Part shown: positions 26,889 through 35,017 of the stretch, piece by piece | How the letters are laid out: every line of letters starts with the position of its first letter | Position numbering within the stretch: the stretch's first letter is position 1 | Source of the DNA: Geothrix sp. | GTDB taxonomy: Bacteria > Acidobacteriota > Holophagae > Holophagales > Holophagaceae | Direction of reading: 5' to 3' | NCBI RefSeq assembly: GCF_030219325.1 | Contig: NZ_CP126625.1 | Location: 1-64,000 of the forward strand | DNA length: 64,000 nt | Notes under the pieces: generated by a model | What the model was told of the DNA's origin: nothing | The model's input: only the letters and a program-made list of their open reading frames with translations | Databases searched by the model: none | Position numbers and translations under genes: made by a program

Positions 26889-28040
26889 ATGACCGCACTG
26901 CTTCCCAACGTCGACCCCGACGGCCTGCTCGAATTCTCCGTGGTCTACACCGACCGCGCCCTGAACCACATGTCCAAGCGCTTCCAGAACGTGATGCGCG
27001 AAATGAACCGCATCCTCAAGGATGTCTACCATGCCCAGGAGGCCGTGCTGGTGCCCGGTGGCGGCACCTTCGGCATGGAGGCCGTGGCCCGGCAGTTCGC
27101 CACGGGCAAGAAGGCCATGGTGATCCGCGATGGCTTCTTCAGCTACCGCTGGACGCAGATCTTCGACATGGGAGGGATCCCCGCCTCCCACACCGTGCTC
27201 AAGGCCCGCCGCACCGGCACGGACCGCCAGTCCCCCTGGATTCCGACGCCCATCGCCGAAGTGGTCGCCGCCATCGCCGCCGAAAAGCCCGACCTGGTGA
27301 TCGCCCCCCACGTGGAAACCGCGTCCGGCATCATCCTCCCTGACGACTATATGATGGCGGTGGCGCAGGCCACCCACGCGGTAGGCGGTCTCTTCGTCCT
27401 GGACTGTGTCGCCTCCGGCTGCATGTGGGTCGACATGAAGGCCATCGGCGTGGATGTGCTCGTGACGGCCCCACAGAAGGGCTGGAGCGGCAGCCCCTGC
27501 GCCGCCATGGTCATGCTCTCCGAGCAGGCCAAGGGCGTGATGGAGGGCACCACCAGCAGCAGCTTCGCCTGTGACCTCAAGAAGTGGTCCGCGATCATGG
27601 ACGCCTTCCTCAAGGGCGGCCACGCCTACCACGCCACCATGCCCACCGATGCCCTGGCCAAGGTCTGCGCGGTGATGCAGGAGATGGAGGCCTACGGCTT
27701 CGAGAAGCTGCGGACCGAGCAGGCGGAGCTGGGCGCCAAGGCCCGCCTCCTGCTGGAGAGCTGCGGCCTGCCCAGCGTGGCCGCGGAAGGCTTCAAGGCC
27801 CCGGGCGTGGTGGTGAGCTACACCACGGATCCCGAGATCCAGTCCGGGAAGAAGTTCCTGGCCGCGGGCCTGCAGGTGGCCTCCGGCGTGCCGCTGCAGT
27901 GTGACGAACCGGCGGATTTCATGACCTTCCGCATCGGCCTCTTCGGGCTCGAGAAGCTGCACAACGTGGACCGCACCGTGGCGCACCTGGCCACCGCCCT
28001 GGCCGAGATCGGCCTGCACGAAGCCGTCCAGACCCGCTAA
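26889..28040 (+). CDS. Class V PLP-dependent aminotransferase (alanine/serine-glyoxylate type)
   Basis: A 383-residue fold-type I PLP enzyme of aminotransferase class V. The PLP lysine is in VTAPQKGWSGSP (about residue 196). The cofactor-anchoring aspartate lies in LFVLDCVASGCM, and the N-terminal PGGGTFGMEAVARQ loop binds phosphate. Relatives transfer amino groups between alanine, serine or aspartate and glyoxylate or pyruvate. In this operon a glyoxylate or pyruvate acceptor would fit the lactate/glycolate-type permease. GAGGAGG precedes the ATG at 26889. It is the last gene of the operon, closed by a strong terminator. Confidence 0.78.
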   Translation: MTALLPNVDPDGLLEFSVVYTDRALNHMSKRFQNVMREMNRILKDVYHAQEAVLVPGGGTFGMEAVARQFATGKKAMVIRDGFFSYRWTQIFDMGGIPASHTVLKARRTGTDRQSPWIPTPIAEVVAAIAAEKPDLVIAPHVETASGIILPDDYMMAVAQATHAVGGLFVLDCVASGCMWVDMKAIGVDVLVTAPQKGWSGSPCAAMVMLSEQAKGVMEGTTSSSFACDLKKWSAIMDAFLKGGHAYHATMPTDALAKVCAVMQEMEAYGFEKLRTEQAELGAKARLLLESCGLPSVAAEGFKAPGVVVSYTTDPEIQSGKKFLAAGLQVASGVPLQCDEPADFMTFRIGLFGLEKLHNVDRTVAHLATALAEIGLHEAVQTR

Positions 28041-28060
28041 CGAAAAGCACCCGAACGGAG

Positions 28061-28093
28061 AAGCGCCCGGCAACCGCCGGGCGCTTTCTTTTA
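28061..28093 (+). terminator. Rho-independent terminator of the lactate-permease operon
   Basis: AAGCGCCCGGC, loop AACC, GCCGGGCGCTTT, then CTTTT; starts 20 bp after the aminotransferase stop. Confidence 0.9.
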
Positions 28094-28176
28094 GCTCTTC
28101 CGGGTCCTCAGGGAAAGAGGTTTCACCGCAGATTTCTTCGCACTAGGGCGGGGCACTACATGGGCTAAAAAAATGG

Positions 28177-28371
28177 AACCGCGAATGGCGCGAATGCAGC
28201 GGTGATGGGCCGCCTGGGCCAACGGCCCCCAGCCGCGCCTCGCGTGGCTGGCCGAGCACGGGGCGGCGCTGCCGGCCCTCTGGAGCCGGCGAATCCGCCC
28301 CGTGCTCGGAGGCGGGGGACTGCCCGTTCGCCCTTCGCGCGCCCGAAGGGCGATTCGCGTCATTCGCGGTT
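28177..28371. repeat. 195-bp nested palindromic intergenic element
   Basis: The ends are 19-bp inverted repeats with one mismatch: AACCGCGAATGGCGCGAAT at 28177-28195 and ATTCGCGTCATTCGCGGTT at 28353-28371. Each is made of 9-base units (ATTCGCGnn). Inside are a perfect 15-bp pair at 28252-28266 and 28295-28309 (CCGAGCACGGGGCGG and complement), a GCCGGC pair within its loop, and a 9-bp hairpin CGCCCTTCG / CGAAGGGCG at 28329-28352. No coding capacity is evident. It fills most of the 390-bp gap before thiG; the rest, 28094-28176 and 28372-28429, shows nothing else. It looks like a dispersed repeat or small non-autonomous element. Confidence 0.7.
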
Positions 28372-28429
28372 GGCTTTTCTTGGCCCTGGATTCCCGGATG
28401 AACCTTCTTTGGGCCCGGGAGGGATTGCC

Positions 28430-29206
28430 CTACCTGCCGATGACGCCCGCCAGGGGGCTGCTGGCGCTGGCATAGAGGCGCTTGGGCATGCGCCCGCTCT
28501 CGAAGGCGAGGCGGCCCGCCTGCACGGCGAAGTCCATGGCCTGGGCCATCCTGGTGGGCTCGCCGGCTTCGGCCACGGCGGTGTTCAGCAGCACGCCATC
28601 GGCGCCCAGCTCCATGGCCAGGGCCGCGTCGGAGGCCGTGCCCACGCCCGCGTCGACGATCATGGGCAGCTTGTAGCCTTCGACCACCTCCTTGATCAGG
28701 AGCAGGGTCATGGGGTTCTGCACGCCCAGGCCCGAGCCGATGGCGCTGCCCAGGGGCATGACCGCGGCACAGCCCGCATCGCAGAGCTTCTTGGCGAGGA
28801 TGGGATCGGCGTTCACGTAGGGCAGCACGACGAAGCCCTCCTTCACGAGGATCTTCGCGGCCTCCAGGGTCTCCTCGTTGTCGGGATAGAGGGACTTCGC
28901 GTCGCCGATGACCTCCAGCTTCACCCAGTCCGTGCCCAGGGCCTCCCGGGCCAGCCGCGCCACGCGCAGGGCATCCTCGCGGGTGTAGCAGCCGGCGGTG
29001 TTGGGCAGGAGGGCGATGTCCTTGGGGATCCAGTTCAGGATGTTGTCCTCGCCCTTGGCCGCCAGGTCGAAGCGGCGCACGGCCAGGGTGACCATCTGCA
29101 CCCGGGCGGCCCGGTAGCAGGCCTGCATGGTGGCGAAGTCTTTGTATTTCCCGGTGCCGAGGACCAGGCGGTTGTCGAAGGTCTTGCCGGCGATGACGAG
29201 GGACAT
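28430..29206 (-). CDS. thiG: Thiazole synthase
   Basis: ThiG forms the thiazole phosphate of thiamine from deoxyxylulose phosphate, dehydroglycine and ThiS-thiocarboxylate. The 258-residue TIM barrel has [19 protein letters not shown] at the N-terminus and the Schiff-base lysine in WVKLEVIGD (about residue 97). The phosphate-binding segments [17 protein letters not shown] and [12 protein letters not shown] are present, and it ends with [12 protein letters not shown]. The start at 29206 has GGAG upstream. No thiS, thiH, thiO or thiF is nearby and no TPP riboswitch is visible in the 38 bp before it, so the rest of the thiamine pathway must be elsewhere. It may be read through from the rhombosortase operon. 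Confidence 0.95.
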   Translation of the reverse strand: MSLVIAGKTFDNRLVLGTGKYKDFATMQACYRAARVQMVTLAVRRFDLAAKGEDNILNWIPKDIALLPNTAGCYTREDALRVARLAREALGTDWVKLEVIGDAKSLYPDNEETLEAAKILVKEGFVVLPYVNADPILAKKLCDAGCAAVMPLGSAIGSGLGVQNPMTLLLIKEVVEGYKLPMIVDAGVGTASDAALAMELGADGVLLNTAVAEAGEPTRMAQAMDFAVQAGRLAFESGRMPKRLYASASSPLAGVIGR

Positions 29207-29244
29207 GGGGCGCTCCGGAGCACCAGTGTACCCCGCTGGGGGCC

Positions 29245-29742
29245 TCAGATCCGGCGCGCGGCGTCCGGACGCTGGACCGGAAAGCCGGGCACGGTGAGGC
29301 ACAGGCCGAGCAGGGCCCCCCAGGCGTGGGCCGGAGGGAGCGTCTGCCAGCTGGGATGGTCGGCGAGGAAGCAGACCCCGAGGGCGCTCTCCAGGGACAG
29401 CTTCAGGGCCAGTCCACCCAGCATGAGCAGGCCCGGGGCGACGGACTCGCGGCGCATCGCCAGCCGCAGGCCCACCCAGGCCCAGAGGGCGCAGGCCAGG
29501 CCCGAGGCGCCACGGTACTGAGCGTCCCCGAGGCCGGGGAGGAGCGCCAGGCTCAGGAGGGGCGCGATCACGAGGGTGGCGAGCAGGAACCGCCCGCGGT
29601 CCTGGCGCCGAACGAGGATCGCGGGCACCGCCAGGGCCAGGGTGTTGGCCAGGGCGTGCTCCCAGCCGAAGTGGACCAGGTGTCCAGTCCACAGGCGCCA
29701 GGGCTCGCGGAGGGCCTCGGCGGTGAGGGCCAGGGGATCCAT
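29245..29742 (-). CDS. Rhombosortase-type rhomboid intramembrane protease
   Basis: A 165-residue six-helix rhomboid-family serine protease. The catalytic serine is Ser80 in the GASG motif, and the paired histidine is His139 in [24 protein letters not shown] (His24, His29, Asn33) matches the conserved helix-2 region. The small size fits rhombosortase, which cleaves GlyGly-CTERM tails during export. The gene immediately upstream encodes a lipoprotein ending in exactly such a tail, and its stop overlaps this start by one base (TGATG). This is strong context for an enzyme-substrate pair. It acts in the inner membrane. Confidence 0.82.
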   Translation of the reverse strand: MDPLALTAEALREPWRLWTGHLVHFGWEHALANTLALAVPAILVRRQDRGRFLLATLVIAPLLSLALLPGLGDAQYRGASGLACALWAWVGLRLAMRRESVAPGLLMLGGLALKLSLESALGVCFLADHPSWQTLPPAHAWGALLGLCLTVPGFPVQRPDAARRI

Positions 29743-30617
29743 CAGGCCCGCCGCAACCGCAGGGCAACCCCGAGGATCAGCAGGGCGCCGAGTACCTCGA
29801 TCCAGGAGAGGCTGCCGCCGAAGTTGCGGCCGCCGCTCTGGCGCAGGGACACGCCCTGGCGGTCCACCACATCGACATCCTTGCGGTCGCCGCTGGCGAT
29901 CTCGGCCTTGAAGGAGGCCACCTCGGCGTCCAGGTTCTTGGCCAGGTCCGTCATGGCGGCCTGGAGGCCCTTGGCGGAGTGCTCGCGGAGCTGGACCTCA
30001 CGGTACGCCCAGGTGGAACTGCCCTTCATCTGGCTCTGGCCGGGGGCCCGGAGCAGGAAGGTGTGGCTGGCGACATCGTAGACCGCCGCGTCGATGAGGG
30101 TGCGGGTGTCGTTGGCGTCACCCGGCAGCACGTAGGCGCCCACGACGGAGAGGTAGGTGAAGCTGTACCAGCGAGGATCCGTGTACTGGATCTGGTCCAC
30201 GCTGACCAGGGCCATCACGTCCACGCCGTACATGCGGGCCACCTGGTCCATGTTCTCGAAGCCGCCGCCCGGGCGCAGGTAGGTGCTAGGGACCAGCTTG
30301 ATCTCGGAGACCCAGGGCTTGTCCTTGAAGCTCTGCCTCACCACGTCCAGGAGGGGTTTCTCCTGCCCGGGAGCCAGCAGGCTCTGCACGCGCCAGGAGG
30401 CGGAACCGCCGGGCACGAAGGCGATGCCGAGCTTCAGGGGCAGCTTGAGCCGCGCCCCGGCCGGGTTTGGCGCGGGAGCGGACTTCTCCTTGGGGTAGAG
30501 GTAGTCCATGAGGCTGCTGCGGCGGACGGTGGTCTGCGGGGTGTTGCAGCCAAGGGCAGCCACGAGGGCCAAGATCGCTCCGGCGGATCGGAGCAGGTGG
30601 AAGGCGGGGGATCGCAT
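29742..30617 (-). CDS. Rhombosortase-target lipoprotein with GlyGly-CTERM tail
   Basis: A 291-residue exported protein. The N-terminus is a signal sequence ending AALGC with Cys24 as the likely lipidation site. The body (residues 40-255) has no recognised enzyme motif. The C-terminus has the tripartite GlyGly-CTERM signature: a Gly-rich NFGGS, a hydrophobic helix [16 protein letters not shown] and a basic end RLRRA. It resembles the rhombotarget lipoprotein family, known to sit beside rhombosortase genes. AGGAG precedes the ATG at 30617. It overlaps the rhombosortase gene and is divergent from a TetR gene across a 63-bp palindrome-rich spacer. Presumably it is cleaved and re-anchored or released. 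Confidence 0.8.
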   Translation of the reverse strand: MRSPAFHLLRSAGAILALVAALGCNTPQTTVRRSSLMDYLYPKEKSAPAPNPAGARLKLPLKLGIAFVPGGSASWRVQSLLAPGQEKPLLDVVRQSFKDKPWVSEIKLVPSTYLRPGGGFENMDQVARMYGVDVMALVSVDQIQYTDPRWYSFTYLSVVGAYVLPGDANDTRTLIDAAVYDVASHTFLLRAPGQSQMKGSSTWAYREVQLREHSAKGLQAAMTDLAKNLDAEVASFKAEIASGDRKDVDVVDRQGVSLRQSGGRNFGGSLSWIEVLGALLILGVALRLRRA

Positions 30618-30643
30618 GGGGGGCTCCTGGTTCAATACGGCAG

Positions 30644-30668
30644 CGTATGGTTTTTCCATACGGTATGG
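30644..30668. promoter_or_regulatory. Palindromic operator between lipoprotein/rhombosortase operon and tetR
   Basis: CGTATGG (30644-30650), TTTTT, CCATACG (30656-30662) is a perfect palindrome. CCATAC-G-GTATGG (30656-30668) is a second one overlapping it, followed by another TATGG. Three GTATGG/CCATAC half-sites in 25 bp, placed between divergent start codons, are typical of a TetR-family autoregulatory operator that would also control the lipoprotein operon. Confidence 0.7.
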
Positions 30669-30680
30669 TATGGTAAGCTG

Positions 30681-31307
30681 ATGGAGTCACCTGTCAAGGC
30701 CGCCATGTCCGCACCCAAGAAGAAGGCCCGATCCACCGTCCCCCTCTCCCGGGAGGCCTGGGTGAAGGCAGCCACGAACCTCATCGCCCAGGAGGGCGTG
30801 CAGGCCGTGGCGGTGGAGCCCCTGGCGCTGGCCCTGGGGGTCACCAAGGGCAGCTTCTATTGGCATTTCCAGAACCGGGACGAGCTCATCCACGCAGCGC
30901 TGGAGCTCTGGGAGCAGGATCAGAGCGCCGACGTGGTGACCCGCTATGGCGGCATCGAGGATCCCCGGCGGCGCCTGCGGGTGCTGCTCTTCGCGGCCTT
31001 CGAGGACGTGGAGAACGGGCGCTTCTTCGCCGCCCTGGCGGTGTCCAGCGAGGACCCGCGCGTGCAGCCCTACCTGCGCCGGGCCTCCGAGCGGCGGCTC
31101 GCCTTCGGGGTGGAGGCCTTCAGGGCCCTGGGGCTGACGGAGGAGGAGGCCAAGGAGCGGGCCCTGCTGGCCTATGCCGCCTACGCGGGTTACTTCCAGC
31201 TGCTCCGCACCACGCCCGAGGCCGTGGCGGCCGTGACCGACCTGAGCGGCTACGTGCGGCGGCTGGCGGATGCCCTCGTGCCGGCGAAGGCGGCCCGCAG
31301 GTCCTGA
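30681..31307 (+). CDS. TetR-family transcriptional regulator
   Basis: A 208-residue repressor. The N-terminal helix-turn-helix (about residues 18-65) contains AWVKAATNLIAQEGVQAVAVEPLALALGVTKGSFYWHFQNRDELI, a textbook TetR segment with the GSFYWHF recognition helix end. The C-terminal helical domain (70-200) would bind an unknown ligand. ATG codons at 30681 and 30705 are both in frame; the second has AAGG upstream, and either could be used. It is divergent from the rhombosortase-target lipoprotein with the palindromic operator between them. Repression of that operon and of itself is the likely role. Confidence 0.88.
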   Translation: MESPVKAAMSAPKKKARSTVPLSREAWVKAATNLIAQEGVQAVAVEPLALALGVTKGSFYWHFQNRDELIHAALELWEQDQSADVVTRYGGIEDPRRRLRVLLFAAFEDVENGRFFAALAVSSEDPRVQPYLRRASERRLAFGVEAFRALGLTEEEAKERALLAYAAYAGYFQLLRTTPEAVAAVTDLSGYVRRLADALVPAKAARRS

Positions 31308-31356
31308 GACCCGGGCAGTTGCCACGGGGCCCCCGGCCATGGGAAGGTGGAGCTTC

Positions 31357-31552
31357 CGATGGAGGAGCGGTTCCCATCAGTACCGGCGGCGAGGGCGATG
31401 AACCCGATGACCCGACGGGAAAGGGGCGGATCGCCGAAGGGAACGCGGCTCATCGACGCGCCCCCTGGACGACGAGGGGAAACCCCGCCGGCTGTCGTGC
31501 CGGTCACCCGGCGCGGAGGGCCTGAGGCGCAGCGGCGGGACTCCTCCCATCG
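31357..31552 (+). ncRNA. Lysine riboswitch (L box)
   Basis: The 282-bp spacer before the diaminopimelate operon carries the conserved core of the lysine riboswitch. It includes an AGGAGCGG entry segment (31362-31370) and a GGGGCGGATCGCCGAAGGG block (about 31423-31441), equivalent to the GGCGAGGGCGCCGAAGGG element of Thermotoga lysC. Then come an AGGGGAAACCCC hairpin and a GGCTGTC...CGGAGGGCC P5/junction segment (about 31492-31532). The ends CGATGGAGGAG and CTCCTCCCATCG are complementary and could close P1. There is no obvious terminator before the start codon 37 bp downstream, so control may be translational. Every gene downstream belongs to lysine synthesis, which supports the call. Confidence 0.82.
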
Positions 31553-31589
31553 CGTTCCTGAGGGCACCGTCGGCACGCCGAGGTAGACC

Positions 31590-32624
31590 ATGAACGCAGC
31601 CCCCGCAGACCTCCGCAGCTGGCTCAGCGCCAGGCTGATGACCCTCTGCGCCGCGGAGACCACCTCCGGCCGCGAGGATGCGGGCCTGCCCGGCCTGCGG
31701 GCCCTCCTGGGGGAGCTGGGCGCCACCGTGGTGGAGCAGCCGGTGGCCGCGGGCCGCACCAACGTGCTGGCCCTGTGGGGTCGGCCGAAGGTGCTCTTCT
31801 CCACGCACCTGGACACCGTGCCGCCCTATCTGCCCCCGCGTCTGGAGGGGGACGTGCTATTCGGCCGCGGCACCTGCGACGCCAAGGGCCAGATCGTGGC
31901 CCAGCTGGCGGCGGTGAGGACCCTGCTGGCCGCAGGCCGCGAGGGCCTCGCCTGGCTGGGCGTGGTGGGCGAGGAGACCGACAGCGCGGGCGCCGCGGCG
32001 GCCCTGGGTCTGGCGGATCGGCTTGGGGATCTGCGCGTGCTCATCAACGGCGAGCCCACGGAGCTGAAGCTGGCCACGGGGCAGCGGGGCGTGCAGCACG
32101 TATGCCTCCACTGCCGCGGCAGGGCCGCCCACAGCGGCAGCCCCCAGCTGGGCCACAACGCCACCTGGCCCCTGCTGGACTGGCTGCAGCGCCTGCGGGA
32201 GCAGGAGCGGCCCGTGGACGCGCAGCTGGGTCCCGAGCTCTGGAACCTGGGCCTGCTCCAGGCGGGCGAGGCGCTCAACTCGGTGCCCGCCAAGGCCGAG
32301 GCGCACCTCATGGCCCGCGTGGTGCCAGGCAGCACCTTCCTCGCCGAGGTGCGGCGTCTGGCCCCCCCCGAGGGTTCCGTGGACCTGCGCCTGGACGAAC
32401 CCGCCGACCTCTATCCGAGCGTGCCGGGCTTCGACCAGGCGCCCATGCCCTTCGGCTCGGATGCGCCCGCGCTGCGCGCCCTGGTGCCGGATCGCACGGT
32501 GGTGCTGGCGGGGCCCGGCAGCATCACGGTGGCGCACACCCTCGACGAGCACCTGACCCTGGCCGACCTTGAGGCCGGGATGGACCTGAACCGGCGCCTG
32601 GCCCTGCATTTCCTGGGAGACTGA
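31590..32624 (+). CDS. M20-family deacylase, probable succinyl-diaminopimelate desuccinylase
   Basis: A 344-residue cytoplasmic two-zinc amidohydrolase of the DapE/ArgE/LysK group. Metal and catalytic residues are visible in FSTHLDTVPP (about residue 70), GRGTCDAKG (about 93), GEETDSAG (about 128) and INGEPTELK (about 153). The dimerisation domain contains RAAHSG, and a C-terminal histidine lies in VAHTLDEH. The motif set does not by itself distinguish desuccinylase, deacetylase or LysK. Its place as first gene after a lysine riboswitch, with dapD in the same operon, favours DapE. GAGGT lies six bases before the ATG. It is shorter than E. coli DapE (375). Confidence 0.78.
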   Translation: MNAAPADLRSWLSARLMTLCAAETTSGREDAGLPGLRALLGELGATVVEQPVAAGRTNVLALWGRPKVLFSTHLDTVPPYLPPRLEGDVLFGRGTCDAKGQIVAQLAAVRTLLAAGREGLAWLGVVGEETDSAGAAAALGLADRLGDLRVLINGEPTELKLATGQRGVQHVCLHCRGRAAHSGSPQLGHNATWPLLDWLQRLREQERPVDAQLGPELWNLGLLQAGEALNSVPAKAEAHLMARVVPGSTFLAEVRRLAPPEGSVDLRLDEPADLYPSVPGFDQAPMPFGSDAPALRALVPDRTVVLAGPGSITVAHTLDEHLTLADLEAGMDLNRRLALHFLGD

Positions 32625-32627
32625 ACC

Positions 32628-33683
32628 ATGACCACGAAAATCCCCGTCACCGTTCTCGGCGCCACCGGTGTCGTCGGCCAGCGCTTCGTGCGCCGCCTGG
32701 CCAACCACCCGCTCTTCCGCGTGGAGCACCTCGCCGCCAGCGAGCGCAGCTCCGGCAAGCGCTACCGCGATGCCTGCGCCTGGCGCCTGGATGGCGAGGC
32801 CTATGGCGGCCTGGGCGACCAGATGATGGTGGACGGCACACCGGAGTTCGCGCTGTCGCCCGTGGTATTCAGCGCCCTGGACACGGGCCCCGCCAAGGAG
32901 CTGGAACCCCAGTTTGCCAAGGCCGGAGCCATGGTCTTCTCCAACGCCGCGGCTTTCCGCATGTCGCCCGACGTGCCCTTGCTGGTGCCTGAGGTGAACG
33001 CGCCCCACCTGGGCCTGCTGGACCTCCAGCGCCACCACCACGGCTGGAGCGGTGGCATCGTCACCAACGCCAACTGCACGGCCACCGTGCTGGTCATGGC
33101 CCTGGCCCCCCTGCACGAGGCCTTCGGCGTCGAGGCCGTGATGATGACCTCCATGCAGGCGATCAGCGGTGCCGGCTACCCCGGCGTGGCCAGCCTGGAC
33201 ATCCTGGGCAACGTCATCCCCTTCATCCGCAACGAGGAGCCCAAGGTCGAGGAGGAGACCCCCAAGATGCTGGGCCGCTTCACGGGCCAGGGCGTGGAAC
33301 TGGCGTCCATGACCGTGAGTGCCCTCTGCCACCGCGTCCCTGTCATCGAAGGCCACACCGAGGCCGTGAGCGTGCGGCTGAAGGGCGACCCATCCATCGA
33401 AGCCGTGCGCGCGGCCTTCCTGGCCTGGAAACCCGAGCCGCAGCAGCTGGGGCTCTTCTCGGCACCCGCGGTGCCCATCCACGTCCACGACCTGGAGGAC
33501 CGCCCCCAGGTTCGCCGCGACGTGGAGAAGGACGAGGGGATGAGCGTCCACGTGGGCCGCATCCGCGCCTGCCCCATCCTGGGCATCAAGTTCGCGCTGC
33601 TGGGCCACAACACGGAAAGGGGCGCCGCCGGTGGCAGCATCCTCAACGCCGAGTTGGCCCATGCGAAGGGGTACCTCCGATGA
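32628..33683 (+). CDS. asd: Aspartate-semialdehyde dehydrogenase (archaeal/fungal type)
   Basis: NADPH-dependent reduction of aspartyl phosphate to aspartate semialdehyde, the branch-point step to lysine, methionine and threonine. The 351-residue protein has the Rossmann start VTVLGATGVVGQRFVRRL and the catalytic cysteine in TNANCTAT (about residue 150). SGAGYPGV and an active-site histidine in the C-terminal part (ASMTVSALCHRVPVIEGHTE) are also present. The wording is that of the archaeal/yeast branch rather than the E. coli one. It starts three bases after the previous stop and overlaps lysC by four bases (ATGA). Confidence 0.93.
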   Translation: MTTKIPVTVLGATGVVGQRFVRRLANHPLFRVEHLAASERSSGKRYRDACAWRLDGEAYGGLGDQMMVDGTPEFALSPVVFSALDTGPAKELEPQFAKAGAMVFSNAAAFRMSPDVPLLVPEVNAPHLGLLDLQRHHHGWSGGIVTNANCTATVLVMALAPLHEAFGVEAVMMTSMQAISGAGYPGVASLDILGNVIPFIRNEEPKVEEETPKMLGRFTGQGVELASMTVSALCHRVPVIEGHTEAVSVRLKGDPSIEAVRAAFLAWKPEPQQLGLFSAPAVPIHVHDLEDRPQVRRDVEKDEGMSVHVGRIRACPILGIKFALLGHNTERGAAGGSILNAELAHAKGYLR

Positions 33684-35017
33684 TCGTCCTCAAGTTCGGT
33701 GGCAGCAGCGTGGCGGATGCCGCCTGCATGCGGCAGGTGGCGGGGCTGGTGGCGGCGGCGCTGCCCAAGGCGCCCCTGGTGGTGCTCTCGGCCATGGGCA
33801 AGACCACGAACGGCCTCTTTGATGCGGCGAAGGCCGCCGAGGCCGGCGACCTGGCCGGGGCCATGGAGCGCCAGCGGGCCCTCATGGCCGCCCACCGCAA
33901 GGCCGCTTCGGAGCTCTTCGGGGGCGCCGTGCCCGAGGCCTTGGATGTGGCCCTGACGGACTTCTTCGGGGAGCTGGAGCTGCTGCTGCGCGGCGTGGCC
34001 CTGCTCCGCGAGCTGAGCCCCCGCAGCATGGATGCCATCGCCTCGCTGGGCGAGCGGCTCTCCACGCGGATCTTCGCGGCCTTCGTGGGGGGTGCCTGGG
34101 TGGATGCCCGCACCGTGCTGCGCACGGACGAGGTGTTCGGCGAGGCCGTGCCCCAGCAGGACGCCATCCGCGCCCTGGCGGCGGAGCACATGAAGCCCCT
34201 GCTGGGCCCGGGCCGGGCCGTGGTCACCCAGGGCTACATCGGCGCCACGGAGGATGGCCTCACCACCACCCTGGGCCGCGGCGGCAGCGACTATTCCGCA
34301 GCCCTCTTCGGCGCGGCCCTGGCCGCGGAGGAAGTGCAGATCTGGACCGACGTGGAGGGCGTGCTCACCTGCGATCCCCGCATCGTGCCCGAGGCCCTGC
34401 CCATCCCCGACCTCAGCTTCGCCGAGGCCGCCGAGCTGGCGGCCTTCGGCGCCAAGGTGCTGCACCCCGCCACCATCCAGCCCGCCGTGGAAGCCCGCAT
34501 CCCCGTCACGGTGCGGCACACCCAGAAGCCCGAGGGCCGCTTCACCACCATCTCGGCCGAGGTGCGCACGGGCCGCCCCATCACCGCGTTGGCGAGCCGG
34601 GGCCCCGTGACGGTGCTCACGGTGAGCAGCACGCGGATGCTGGCCCAGAGCGGCTTCCTGGCGCGGCTCTTCGAGGTGTTCGGCCGCCGCGGCGTGAGCG
34701 TGGACCTGGTGGCCACCGCCGAAGTGAGCGTCTCCCTCACGGTCGAGGCGGACGAGCCCCTCAAGGCCCTGCTGGAGGATCTGGCGGCCTTCGCCACGGT
34801 GGAGATCCACGAGCACCGTGCCATCATCGCGGCCGTGGGCGAGCGGCTGAAATCCACGCCGGGCCTGGGTGCGAAGCTGCTCACGGCCCTGGGCGACATC
34901 AACGTCGAGATGATCAGCATGGGCGCCAACGAGATCAACCTCAGCCTCGTGGTGAAGCAGGAGAGCACCGCCGAGGCCCTGCGGCGCCTGCACCGCGTGC
35001 TGGTGGGGGCGCCATGA
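33680..35017 (+). CDS. lysC: Aspartate kinase
   Basis: Phosphorylates aspartate as the first committed step of the aspartate pathway. The 445-residue protein has the amino-acid-kinase start VLKFGGSSVADA and the aspartate-binding region around TLGRGGSDYSAALFG (about residue 193). WTDVEGVLTCDPRIVPEA follows, and two C-terminal ACT domains (about 310-445) bind regulatory amino acids. The length fits a single-function lysine-sensitive enzyme. It overlaps asd upstream and dapB downstream by four bases each, so the three are translationally coupled. Control is doubly likely: allosteric through the ACT domains and transcriptional or translational through the lysine riboswitch. Confidence 0.94.
   Translation: MIVLKFGGSSVADAACMRQVAGLVAAALPKAPLVVLSAMGKTTNGLFDAAKAAEAGDLAGAMERQRALMAAHRKAASELFGGAVPEALDVALTDFFGELELLLRGVALLRELSPRSMDAIASLGERLSTRIFAAFVGGAWVDARTVLRTDEVFGEAVPQQDAIRALAAEHMKPLLGPGRAVVTQGYIGATEDGLTTTLGRGGSDYSAALFGAALAAEEVQIWTDVEGVLTCDPRIVPEALPIPDLSFAEAAELAAFGAKVLHPATIQPAVEARIPVTVRHTQKPEGRFTTISAEVRTGRPITALASRGPVTVLTVSSTRMLAQSGFLARLFEVFGRRGVSVDLVATAEVSVSLTVEADEPLKALLEDLAAFATVEIHEHRAIIAAVGERLKSTPGLGAKLLTALGDINVEMISMGANEINLSLVVKQESTAEALRRLHRVLVGAP

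Noticed and set aside
28094-28176. Possible tRNA or small RNA before thiG
   Set aside because: No cloverleaf arms or T-loop consensus could be made. No tRNA-like sequence was found in the other larger gaps either.
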